Positions 50,072-57,367 of a stretch of 64,000 bases of DNA are shown one piece after another; positions within the stretch are counted from its first letter, which is position 1, and each line of letters starts with the position of its first letter. A program made the position numbers and the translations under genes. The DNA comes from Pelolinea submarina (GTDB lineage Bacteria > Chloroflexota > Anaerolineae > Anaerolineales > Anaerolineaceae): the NCBI RefSeq assembly GCF_003966975.1, contig NZ_AP018437.1, forward strand, positions 248,001 to 312,000. Reading direction: 5' to 3'. Under the pieces are notes generated by a model, which worked only from the letters and a program-made list of their open reading frames with translations, was not told where the DNA came from and did not search any database.

Positions 50072-50116
50072 TTTATATAGGGAAATAGACATTAATTGTC
50101 TATTTCCCTATATAAA
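50072..50116. terminator. 20-bp perfect AT-rich hairpin between convergent genes
   Basis: TTTATATAGGGAAATAGACA (50072-50091) pairs perfectly with TGTCTATTTCCCTATATAAA (50097-50116) around a TTAAT loop. It lies between the stops of the DinB-like gene and arfB. It is a likely bidirectional terminator though the T tails are short, and it is unusually long and perfect. Confidence 0.7.
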
Positions 50117-50121
50117 TTTCA

Positions 50122-50547
50122 TTATTCATCCCAATGGGAATTCACGCGGCGGGTGCGTTTCAGCTCGCCGCGTTTCTTTTTGGAATCCAGGCGGCGCTGG
50201 CGCGCGGCCCGGCCGGGGCGGGTGGCTTTGCGCGGGGTGGGTTTATGCAACGAATGGCGGATCAGCAAAACCAGGCGTTCGCGCGCGTCCTCGCGGTTCT
50301 TCTCCTGCGAACGATAGCGGCGCGCCTCGATCACCAGCTCGCCCTCTTCGGTCATGCGGCTGCCGGCCAGGCGCGTCAGGCGCTGCTTGACCTCGTCGCT
50401 CAGGCTGGGGGAGTTGGCCACATCAAAGCGCAGCTGCACGGCCGTGGCGACCTTGTTGACGTTCTGGCCGCCCGGGCCGGATGAGCGCACGAAGCTCTCT
50501 TCAATTTCCGTTTCGGGGATGTTCACGCTCGCACTTACAACCAACAT
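50122..50547 (-). CDS. arfB: Peptidyl-tRNA hydrolase ArfB (YaeJ-like ribosome rescue)
   Basis: 141 aa. The G-G-Q motif (26-28 in S-S-G-P-G-G-Q-N-V-N-K) releases peptide from stalled ribosomes. The C-terminal basic tail (K-P-T-P-R-K-A-T-R-P-G-R and on, ending R-T-R-R-V-N) matches the tail ArfB inserts in the empty mRNA channel. The size excludes a full release factor, which would be over 300 aa. No clear ribosome binding site. It is divergent from the following membrane-protein operon. Confidence 0.93.
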   Translation of the reverse strand: MLVVSASVNIPETEIEESFVRSSGPGGQNVNKVATAVQLRFDVANSPSLSDEVKQRLTRLAGSRMTEEGELVIEARRYRSQEKNREDARERLVLLIRHSLHKPTPRKATRPGRAARQRRLDSKKKRGELKRTRRVNSHWDE

Positions 50548-50640
50548 TTCTACCTTTTCCTACACATTTTTATCAATAAATTTCTCGTTCGCGAATTCTC
50601 TTGAATTTGTATCACATTCCCGGTTATGTCGCCAGAACTC

Positions 50641-50692
50641 TTGACAAAAGCCGCACAAGTCATATAATACAAACCGGTTTGCGTTACAAACC
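50641..50692 (+). promoter_or_regulatory. Consensus promoter with palindromic operator, ABC-exporter operon
   Basis: TTGACA (50641-50646) and TATAAT (50663-50668), 16 bases apart, both perfect hexamers. Directly downstream are three alternating half-sites: CAAACC (50670), GGTTTG (50676) and CAAACC (50687), giving a 12-bp palindrome and GGTTTG-N5-CAAACC. These overlap the start site and suggest repression by the wHTH protein encoded in the operon (inference). Confidence 0.75.
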
Positions 50693-50712
50693 TTATATAG
50701 AAAGAGACTGAA

Positions 50713-51357
50713 ATGAACGACCAAAACAAAGAAATTAATGAAACTATCAAACGCACCAAACGCTATTGGTACGTGGATGGCTTTTCCGAGATCGGAGTCG
50801 GCCTGCTGCTGATCATGATCATCCTGTTTAACTACCTGTCCAGTCTGGTCCAACAGCAGGTTCTGCAAATCCTGCTGATCGTGGTGGGACTGCCGGCCGT
50901 GATTGTATTGGGCAGCCGCGTTTTGAGCCGTGTGGTGGTCAAATTGAAGGAAAGATACACCTACCCGCGCACCGGCTACGTTGCCTACCAGGGTAAGACG
51001 GGCAGCCGGCGCTGGAAGCGCGTGCTGTTGGCCGGCACTCTGGGTTTGTTGGTGGGCGCGCTGACCTCCCTGTTGTCCGGCAGCCTGCCGATTATCTACC
51101 AGCAAATTGTCGTGACTTTCATGATCGCCAGCTCCTACATCTACATCGGTTACTCCATCGGGCTGAAGCGGTTTTACTGGATCGCCGCCGCGACCATCGT
51201 CCTGGGGATTGGGTTGAGCCTGGTAAAAATGTCGGAAATAAAATACTTCCTGACATTCTTCATCGGGCAGGGGTTGATCTGGATCGCCAGCGGGTTGGCG
51301 GCCTTGCGGCAGTACTTCGGCAGCACCCAACCTCCTACAGAAACAGGTGAGGGATGA
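50713..51357 (+). CDS. Multi-pass membrane protein, unknown
   Basis: 214 aa with five to six hydrophobic segments (about 25-45, 52-72, 100-120, 128-148, 155-175, 180-200). The charged N-terminus has K-R-Y-W-Y-V-D-G-F-S-E-I-G-V-G-L, a pattern seen in small membrane proteins that sit beside wHTH regulators and ABC exporters. Its ATG follows AAAGAGA. Its end overlaps the wHTH gene by 4 bases. Family not recognised. Confidence 0.8.
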   Translation: MNDQNKEINETIKRTKRYWYVDGFSEIGVGLLLIMIILFNYLSSLVQQQVLQILLIVVGLPAVIVLGSRVLSRVVVKLKERYTYPRTGYVAYQGKTGSRRWKRVLLAGTLGLLVGALTSLLSGSLPIIYQQIVVTFMIASSYIYIGYSIGLKRFYWIAAATIVLGIGLSLVKMSEIKYFLTFFIGQGLIWIASGLAALRQYFGSTQPPTETGEG

Positions 51358-51656
51358 ACGAGACCAACGAAATCGCCTCCCTCGACCGCCTGATCCACGA
51401 GCCGGCGCGCCTGGCCATCCTGTCGGTGCTGTACGCGGTCAAGGAAGCGGATTTCCTGTTTCTGCTGCGCGAGACGGGCCTGACCAAGGGCAACCTCTCC
51501 ACGCACCTGAGCAAATTGGAAGCGGCCGGTTACATTGAGATCGAGAAAGGCTACGTCGGTAAGCTGCCGCAGACCTTGTGCCGCATGACCGAGCAGGGCC
51601 GCCGGGCTTTCGACGATTACCGCAAACAACTGAAGGACTTTTTAAACAACTTTTGA
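51354..51656 (+). CDS. Winged-helix transcriptional regulator
   Basis: 100 aa single domain. L-D-R-L-I-H-E-P-A-R-L-A-I-L-S-V-L precedes the helix-turn-helix F-L-L-R-E-T-G-L-T-K-G-N-L-S-T-H-L-S-K-L-E, and the wing G-Y-V-G-K-L-P-Q-T follows. It is the ArsR/MarR-like fold of the HTH_34 (PF13601) type. It has no metal-binding cysteines. It likely represses its own operon through the CAAACC/GGTTTG sites (inference). Confidence 0.92.
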   Translation: MNETNEIASLDRLIHEPARLAILSVLYAVKEADFLFLLRETGLTKGNLSTHLSKLEAAGYIEIEKGYVGKLPQTLCRMTEQGRRAFDDYRKQLKDFLNNF

Positions 51657-51662
51657 GGAAAC

Positions 51663-52601
51663 ATGAACAACAACACTATTGAATGCAAACAACTGGGTAA
51701 GAATTTCGGCGCGCTGCGCGCCCTGCAGAACGTCAGCATGCAGATTCCGGCAGGCAGCGTGTTTGGGCTGCTGGGGCCGAACGGCTCCGGCAAGACCACC
51801 ACCATCCGCCTGATGCTGGGACTGCTGCAGCCAGACGCCGGCAGCGTGAGCGTATTCGGGCTTGACCCGATCAGCCAGGGCGACGCGGTACGCGAGCAGT
51901 GCGGCGCGCTGCTGGAGCACACCGGTTTATATGAACGCCTGAGCGCAGAGGACAATCTGAATTTTTACGGACAGATTTGGCACATGCCCCAGCGCGAGCT
52001 GCAGGCGCGCATGCAGGAACTGCTTGGAAAACTGGACCTTTGGGACCGCCGGAAGGAGCTTGTCGGCAACTGGAGCCGCGGTATGAAGCAAAAGCTGGCC
52101 GTGGCGCGCGCCATGCTGCACCAACCCAAGCTGGTCTTTCTGGACGAACCCACCGCCGGGCTCGACCCGGTGGCCGCGGCTGCCTTGAATAACGACCTGC
52201 TCAAATTAGTGAAGGATGAACAAGCCACCATCTTTCTGACCACGCACAACCTGAGCGAAGCGGAGAAAGTCTGCAACCTGGTGGGCGTGCTGCGCAAAGG
52301 CCAGTTGATCGCCTTTGGCGGGCCGCATACCCTGACCCAATCCACAGGCAATGCCGTCGTGGATATCTTCGGCCAGAACCTGACTGCCTCAGCCATCCTG
52401 GAAAAATTGCGCGGACTTCCGCACGTGCAGCAGGTTGAAGCAGTGGATGATCATCTGGTTATTGAACTGGAAGGGAAAACTGAACCGGCCGAGGTTATCA
52501 AGACCCTGGTCATGAACGGAGCCGCGGTGGACGAAGTGCGCCGCCGCCAGGCCGATCTGGAAGAATCGTTCCTGAAACTCATGGAGGAAGAAAATGCTTA
52601 G
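51663..52601 (+). CDS. ABC transporter ATP-binding protein
   Basis: 312 aa. Walker A G-P-N-G-S-G-K-T-T-T, signature W-S-R-G-M-K-Q-K-L-A-V-A, Walker B L-V-F-L-D-E-P-T-A-G-L-D-P and switch T-T-H-N are all present. The C-terminal part (about 215-312) is the DrrA-like extra domain. It starts six bases after the wHTH gene and overlaps the permease by 8 bases. Substrate unknown; efflux of an amphiphilic or toxic compound is usual for this arrangement. Confidence 0.93.
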   Translation: MNNNTIECKQLGKNFGALRALQNVSMQIPAGSVFGLLGPNGSGKTTTIRLMLGLLQPDAGSVSVFGLDPISQGDAVREQCGALLEHTGLYERLSAEDNLNFYGQIWHMPQRELQARMQELLGKLDLWDRRKELVGNWSRGMKQKLAVARAMLHQPKLVFLDEPTAGLDPVAAAALNNDLLKLVKDEQATIFLTTHNLSEAEKVCNLVGVLRKGQLIAFGGPHTLTQSTGNAVVDIFGQNLTASAILEKLRGLPHVQQVEAVDDHLVIELEGKTEPAEVIKTLVMNGAAVDEVRRRQADLEESFLKLMEEENA

Positions 52602-53331
52602 GGATATGTGGACCATCAGTAAAAAGGATATCAAGGAAGTACTGTTCAGCCGCGGCAACAAACGCGGCGGGCTGATTTCCATTTTGGTCGTTGTAGGCCT
52701 GATCGGCGTGTATTTCCCGCTGTTCAGCCAGGACACCTGGTTTACCAGCCCCATTTCGGTATTGAACTGGGCTTGGATGCCGATCTTCATGGTCACCAGC
52801 CTGGTGACCGATTCCATCGCGGGAGAGCGTGAACGCCACACGCTGGAAACCCTGTTGGCCAGCCGGGTCAAGGATCAGGCCATCCTGCTGGGAAAGATCA
52901 GCGCCGCGGTGCTGTACGGCTGGGGTTTGTTCATGGTCAGCCTGCTGGTGGGCGCTATCACCATCAACATTGCCAACTGGGGCGGCCCGCTGCAGTTCTA
53001 TCCGCTGGGTTTCTTCATCGCCTGCGCCGGGTTGAGCCTGCTGCTGTGCGTGTTCATCAGCACCATCGGCGTGTTCGTCTCGCTGCGCGCGCCCACCGCC
53101 CGCATCGCCTACCAGCGCCTGAGCCTAAGCATGCTGGCCCTGGTGATGCTGCCGGTGATCCTGGTCCAGCTATTGCCGAAAGGCAGCCTAGCTCCCATGC
53201 TGGCTTCGCTTGAAACCATCAACCTGCAACTTGTCTTTTGGATTTTAGGAATTGCCCTGCTGGGGCTGGACACGCTATTCATCCTGGCCGCGCTGGCGCG
53301 CTTCAAGCGCACACGCCTGATCCTGGAATAA
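52594..53331 (+). CDS. ABC-2 type transporter permease
   Basis: 245 aa with about six membrane segments. The S-I-A-G-E-R-E-R-H-T-L-E-T-L-L-A-S-R motif near residues 72-88 marks the ABC-2 permease family. It begins inside the end of the ATPase gene (8-base overlap) with GGAGGAAGAAA before the ATG. It is the last gene of the four-gene operon. Confidence 0.9.
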   Translation: MLRDMWTISKKDIKEVLFSRGNKRGGLISILVVVGLIGVYFPLFSQDTWFTSPISVLNWAWMPIFMVTSLVTDSIAGERERHTLETLLASRVKDQAILLGKISAAVLYGWGLFMVSLLVGAITINIANWGGPLQFYPLGFFIACAGLSLLLCVFISTIGVFVSLRAPTARIAYQRLSLSMLALVMLPVILVQLLPKGSLAPMLASLETINLQLVFWILGIALLGLDTLFILAALARFKRTRLILE

Positions 53332-53378
53332 TCACCTTCTGTTGACGTTATAATGGATGGCGGTAAAAGGAAAATATT

Positions 53379-54026
53379 ATGCAAATATTACTCGATTCCG
53401 CCATCATTGAAGAAGCTCGCCAGGCAGCTGCCTGGGGCTGGGTTAATAGCGCCACCACCAACCCAACCCTGTTGGCAAAAAGCAGCCTGCCCCCCGCTGA
53501 AACCCTGCGGGAATTGGGCAAGATACTGACCGGCCAAATTTTCTACCAGTTAACCGGCAAAGACCTGCAAGCCATGCAAACCGAAGCTGCTCAAGCTTAT
53601 GATATTTTGGGCGAACAGTTGGTCTTGAAAATCCCGGCCACCAGCCTGGGTTTTCAAGCTGCCGCCCGCCTTTCTCAAAAGTATTCCGTGGCCGTCACTA
53701 CCATTTTCACCCCCGCGCAGGCCATGCTGGCCGCCGCGGCTGGAGCGCGCTATGCGTTGTACTATCACAACCGCGCCAAGCGCCTGCTGCCGGACGGACA
53801 GGGAGAGCACCTGGCCGAAGATCTGGTGCGCGTGCTGGACGGCACGGACACACAGGTGACCGCCGCCAGCTTGAAATCGCCTCAGGAAATAGTCGAGGCG
53901 CGCATGGCAGGCGTGCCCATTCTGTCCGCCCCGTTCGCTGTGCTGGCACAGATGCCGGAGCACCCGCTTTGCGAGCAAGCCGTGGCCGAGTTCGACGCCA
54001 ACGGCACCGGTTTATTGAACAGCTAG
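53379..54026 (+). CDS. fsa: Transaldolase/fructose-6-phosphate aldolase-like protein
   Basis: 215 aa, the length of the small FSA/TalC subfamily and not of classical transaldolases (over 300). The Schiff-base lysine is K84 in L-V-L-K-I-P-A-T, equivalent to K85 of E. coli FSA. N-P-T-L at 28-31 and T-T-I-F-T-P-A-Q-A near 108 also match. FSA can split fructose-6-phosphate, and FsaA/B split 1-deoxyfructose-6-phosphate in the E. coli anhydrohexitol pathway. The gene is 30 kb from the GREs and beside galE, so that role here is only possible; transaldolase activity is the alternative. AAAGGA precedes the ATG. Confidence 0.88.
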   Translation: MQILLDSAIIEEARQAAAWGWVNSATTNPTLLAKSSLPPAETLRELGKILTGQIFYQLTGKDLQAMQTEAAQAYDILGEQLVLKIPATSLGFQAAARLSQKYSVAVTTIFTPAQAMLAAAAGARYALYYHNRAKRLLPDGQGEHLAEDLVRVLDGTDTQVTAASLKSPQEIVEARMAGVPILSAPFAVLAQMPEHPLCEQAVAEFDANGTGLLNS

Positions 54027-54063
54027 TTTCCCATAAATATTTCCGTAAGTCGAAGGAGCTAAG

Positions 54064-55083
54064 ATGAAAATTCTGGTTACAGGCGGCGCAGGCTATATCG
54101 GTTCCACCATCGCCTCCGCATTGGAAGAAGCGGGACATACTCCCGTCATCCTGGATTCGCTGGTCACCGGCAAGAAGGAATTCACCAAGGGACGCATTTT
54201 CTACCAGGGCGACATTGCCGACGGTAATCTGGTCAAGCAGGTTTTCAGCGAACATCCCGATATTTACGCCACCATCCACTGCGCGGCGCTGATCGTAGTG
54301 CCGGAGTCGACCGAGCAGCCTTACGAATACTACCGCGAGAACGTGGGCAAGTCGCTTGAGTTGTTCCATACGCTGAACGAGCTGGGCGCCAAGCGCCTGG
54401 TGTTCAGCTCCTCCGCTTCCATTTACGATGTGGTGCCGGGCTTCATGGTGACCGAGGACGCGCCGCTCAAGCCCAGCAGTCCTTACGCGCGCACCAAGTT
54501 CATTATGGAAATGATCCTGCGCGATTTCTGCGCGGCTTACGGTATGCGCGGTATCGCCCTGCGTTACTTTAACCCGATCGGTGCCGACCCCAAGATGCGC
54601 ACCGGCCTGCACGTGGACAGCCCCACGCACATTTTAGGTCGTATGGTGGACGTGCAGCTGGGTAAGCTGGAGCGTTTCACTATCACCGGCACGGATTATC
54701 CCACACGCGACGGCACGGGCATCCGCGACTACATCCATGTTTGGGACCTGGCACGCGCGCACGTGAAGGCTGTGGAAGGTTTCGAGACAGCCTTTGAACG
54801 CGCGGGAGAGCCTGAAGACGGCTATCTGGTGATCAATTTGGGCACCGGCAACGGTGTGACCGTACGCGAGCTGGTGACAGCCTTCGAGAAAGTGACCGGG
54901 CAGCCGCTAAACCAGGCCGACGGCCCCGCGCGGCCCGGCGACGTGGCCGGTTCATTCTGCAATGCCGACACGGCCAAGCGCCTGTTGGGCTGGCAGGCGG
55001 AGCTGTCCATCGAGCAGGGCATTTCGGATGCGCTCAAGTGGGGCGAGATGAAGGACAAGGTGCTGGGGAAATCGAAAAACTAA
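54064..55083 (+). CDS. galE: UDP-glucose 4-epimerase
   Basis: 339 aa. The NAD motif is G-G-A-G-Y-I-G (7-13). The catalytic S-S-S-A-S (about 115-119) and Y141-x-x-x-K145 are present, and R-D-Y-I-H-V-W-D-L-A is the usual GalE segment (normally R-D-Y-I-H-V-x-D-L-A). It interconverts UDP-glucose and UDP-galactose (or the N-acetyl forms). AGGAG lies before the ATG. It ends at tandem terminators. The motif before Y141 (Y-D-V-V in place of V-Y-G) is unusual, so another UDP-sugar could be the substrate. Confidence 0.88.
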   Translation: MKILVTGGAGYIGSTIASALEEAGHTPVILDSLVTGKKEFTKGRIFYQGDIADGNLVKQVFSEHPDIYATIHCAALIVVPESTEQPYEYYRENVGKSLELFHTLNELGAKRLVFSSSASIYDVVPGFMVTEDAPLKPSSPYARTKFIMEMILRDFCAAYGMRGIALRYFNPIGADPKMRTGLHVDSPTHILGRMVDVQLGKLERFTITGTDYPTRDGTGIRDYIHVWDLARAHVKAVEGFETAFERAGEPEDGYLVINLGTGNGVTVRELVTAFEKVTGQPLNQADGPARPGDVAGSFCNADTAKRLLGWQAELSIEQGISDALKWGEMKDKVLGKSKN

Positions 55084-55152
55084 CCACAGATAAACACAGA
55101 TAAAAGCAAATAAGCTTTTTGGCTGATATCCACAGATAACAATTTCTTTTGT

Positions 55153-55199
55153 AGGTCACACATTCGCCTGCCTCCAACGGGGGGTGTGTGACCTTTTTT
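55153..55199 (+). terminator. Terminator 1 downstream of galE
   Basis: AGGTCACACA (55153-55162) pairs with TGTGTGACCT (55185-55194), followed by a T run to 55199. The loop is 22 bases. Confidence 0.75.
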
Positions 55200-55270
55200 A
55201 ACCACAGATAAACACGGATAAAAACAAAACAATTTTATAGTTGATGAACACAGATAAAAACTTCTCTTGC

Positions 55271-55299
55271 AGGTCACACAAGTATGTGTGACCTTTTTT
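55271..55299 (+). terminator. Terminator 2 downstream of galE
   Basis: AGGTCACACA (55271-55280) and TGTGTGACCT pair around AGTA, followed by TTTTTT to 55299. It has the same stem as terminator 1 but a tight loop. Confidence 0.85.
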
Positions 55300-55390
55300 A
55301 ACCACAGATAAACACGGATAAAAACAGATAACATTTTGGTTAATATCCAAAGATAACAACATTTCATAGAGGGCAAGCGAATGCCTGAAT

Positions 55391-55753
55391 TGTCATTGCG
55401 AGGAGTGTTCCATGCGAAGCAGGAAACGCAACGAAGCAATCTCAGCTCCTTATTAGCAAGGACAGCCAAGTTTTCAGTGAGAAATTGGTATTTAGGCCGA
55501 GACCCTTCCTCCGAGAGGATGCTCCGCGATCGGTCGCCTCCCTACGCTGCCCCACGCTTCGCTCTGGGCAAGCGCGCAGGTCAAGCGCTCCCTCAGGATG
55601 ACAATTCCAATTTTTTGTTGTTAAGAAAGTATTCGGCTAGATAAACAATCCATACTCACCTCTGGTCCTCCCCTTCAAAGGGGAGGACGTTCAATTCCTC
55701 TTAAGCAACGAACTGAGATTGCTTCGGTTGGCTTTGTCAACCTCGCAATGACA
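55391..55753. repeat. Dispersed repeats between galE and holA
   Basis: TGTCATTGCGAGGAG (55391) to GAAGCAATCTCAG (55433-55445) is an inverted copy of CTGAGATTGCTTCG...CTCGCAATGACA at 55713-55753. GCTCCCTCAGGATGACAA near 55585-55602 matches the element near 1.6 kb. No gene is visible in 55371-55789. Confidence 0.65.
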
Positions 55754-55789
55754 TAACAGGTTTTATCCACAAAGAAAAAGGGAAATTGT

Positions 55790-56818
55790 TCAGCGGCTGA
55801 TATCCGCCACCAAAGTCTCCATGACGACGTCCAACGAACTGACGCCTGTTTTGGCTTCCTCGTCCATGCGATCCAGTTGGCGGTAGATGTCTTCCAACTC
55901 TTCCATGCTGAAATGGCGGCACTGCGCCAGGGCTTTCTTGGCCACAAAAGGATTCAACCCGGTCTGGGCAACCATTTCGTTTTGCCCGCCGCCGGCTTCC
56001 ATCACCTCGCGCGCCATGATTAGCAAGCGCACCTGACGGGCCAGCATGGTGTAAATATATTGGGCCGGCAAGTCTTCCAGCAAGCGCTGCAGCAGGCTCA
56101 AAGCATGTTTGGCATTGCGGCCGCCGACCGCGTCCATCATCTCGAAGATATCCTCTTCGCGCGACTGGCTGCACAGCAGGCGCACGTCGTCGCGCGTTAC
56201 GATGCCATCCGCACCCACGTAGCTGATTGCCTTGGTGATTTCCTGACGCGCCTGGAAAAGGTTGTTACCCACCAGGTTGGCCAGTTCGGCCGCCGCCTGC
56301 CCCTCGAAATTGCCGCCCTGACTTTGGACTTCGTTCATGATCCAGGCGGGCATCTCGCGCTGGCTGGGCAGGGGATGTTCCCGCCAAACCTGCGTGCGTT
56401 CGCTTTCCTTCAGGCATTTATGAATCCAGTGATTGGATTTAACCTTCTGCCAGACCATTTCGCCTTTGAAATAACGCTGGCTGTCCGGCAGCAGCAGGGC
56501 CAGGTGGGTATTCTGCGGCAGGTTCTTTAATAAAGCGCCCAGCCATTCTCCGTCCTCTTTTTTCTTGAGCATTTCCAGCGCATCGGACAGTACCACCACC
56601 CGCTGGGGGCTGAACAGGGATAATGAATTCAAGGACTGCGTGAAAGCTGCCTGGTCGCAGCTGTTGCCATCCAAGGAAGCAATGTCCAGTTCGACATTGC
56701 CCTCCGCGCGCAGCCGTGCATATAAAGCTTTCAGATCGTCCTGAACGGCCAAGTCGTCGTCCCCCTGCAGGACGTAAATATCAACAATGGGTATTTGTGC
56801 TGCTGCTTCCGCGCGCAT
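55790..56818 (-). CDS. holA: DNA polymerase III delta subunit
   Basis: 342 aa, standard length. The N-terminal pattern I-Y-V-L-Q-G-D-D near residues 13-20 matches the degenerate P-loop region of HolA. I-T-K-A-I-S-Y-V near 192 (usually l-E-k-L-x-x-y) and the I-Y-x-Q-L-D-R-M-D near the C-terminus match as well. Delta opens the sliding clamp in the clamp loader. Its start codon is five bases past the stop of no other gene on this strand; the DUF6391-like gene ends four bases upstream, so they are probably cotranscribed. Confidence 0.88.
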   Translation of the reverse strand: MRAEAAAQIPIVDIYVLQGDDDLAVQDDLKALYARLRAEGNVELDIASLDGNSCDQAAFTQSLNSLSLFSPQRVVVLSDALEMLKKKEDGEWLGALLKNLPQNTHLALLLPDSQRYFKGEMVWQKVKSNHWIHKCLKESERTQVWREHPLPSQREMPAWIMNEVQSQGGNFEGQAAAELANLVGNNLFQARQEITKAISYVGADGIVTRDDVRLLCSQSREEDIFEMMDAVGGRNAKHALSLLQRLLEDLPAQYIYTMLARQVRLLIMAREVMEAGGGQNEMVAQTGLNPFVAKKALAQCRHFSMEELEDIYRQLDRMDEEAKTGVSSLDVVMETLVADISR

Positions 56819-56822
56819 CTTC

Positions 56823-57347
56823 TCAGGCGCTCATGCGGGTGCTGACGCGATGCACGCTGTAGCCCATCAGATCATGGCGGATAACATCCACGATATGCAG
56901 GCCGGTCACATCCGCGTTGGTGGTAATTTGCTCCTGGACCTTGGGCCCCAACGGCTGCGCGAGGCGGTAGCCCAGCATACCCATCAATACCGCCATAGGC
57001 ATGCGGCGCAGACGACGCCCAGCACTGCCCTGGGTACCGCGCATGGCCAGCCAGGCCAGCGCGCCGGCCGAAACCGCGCCCACAGCAATGTTGGTGCCGC
57101 AATTGGGATGCACGGCCAGATCGGATTCCCCTTCACCCAAACGCCTCAGCGCTTCACGAGCCGCTTCCAGAATGGTTTCAGTATCCACTTCACCGTAAAT
57201 CCAAAAACCGCCCGCGTCCGAAATGCCTCCCATGGGCACATTTACACCGCTCTCCTGCAGAACATGCAGGGTGGCGTGTTCCAAAGCGTGATTGCTGCGC
57301 ACATGCATGGGGATACTCTGATTCAATATTTGGTCTGTTATCGGCAT
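56823..57347 (-). CDS. DUF6391-like protein
   Basis: 174 aa. N-H-A-L-E-H-A-T-L-H-V-L near residues 18-29 is the recognisable segment of DUF6391 (called from memory). It is followed by H-P-N-C-G-T-N and a hydrophobic G-A-V-S-A-G-A-L-A-W-L stretch. The conserved H/E/H and H/C residues hint at a metal site, which is not established. It lies between radA and holA on the same strand with gaps of 20 and 4 bases. Function unknown. Confidence 0.65.
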   Translation of the reverse strand: MPITDQILNQSIPMHVRSNHALEHATLHVLQESGVNVPMGGISDAGGFWIYGEVDTETILEAAREALRRLGEGESDLAVHPNCGTNIAVGAVSAGALAWLAMRGTQGSAGRRLRRMPMAVLMGMLGYRLAQPLGPKVQEQITTNADVTGLHIVDVIRHDLMGYSVHRVSTRMSA

Positions 57348-57367
57348 AATCTACCTCGATTCTCTCT

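Larger units (their letters stand above)
55083..55370 (+). repeat. Tandem repeat-plus-terminator array after galE
   Basis: Three copies of CCACAGATAAACAC(A/G)GAT start at 55083, 55202 and 55302. The first two each carry an AGGTCACACA...TGTGTGACCT hairpin, and the third lacks it. Unit length is about 100-118 bases. No gene is visible in this stretch. Confidence 0.8.

Noticed and set aside
55083..55370. Spaced repeats after galE resembling a CRISPR array
   Set aside because: Only three degenerate copies, unit spacing over 100 bases, and each unit contains a terminator hairpin; no cas genes in the window.
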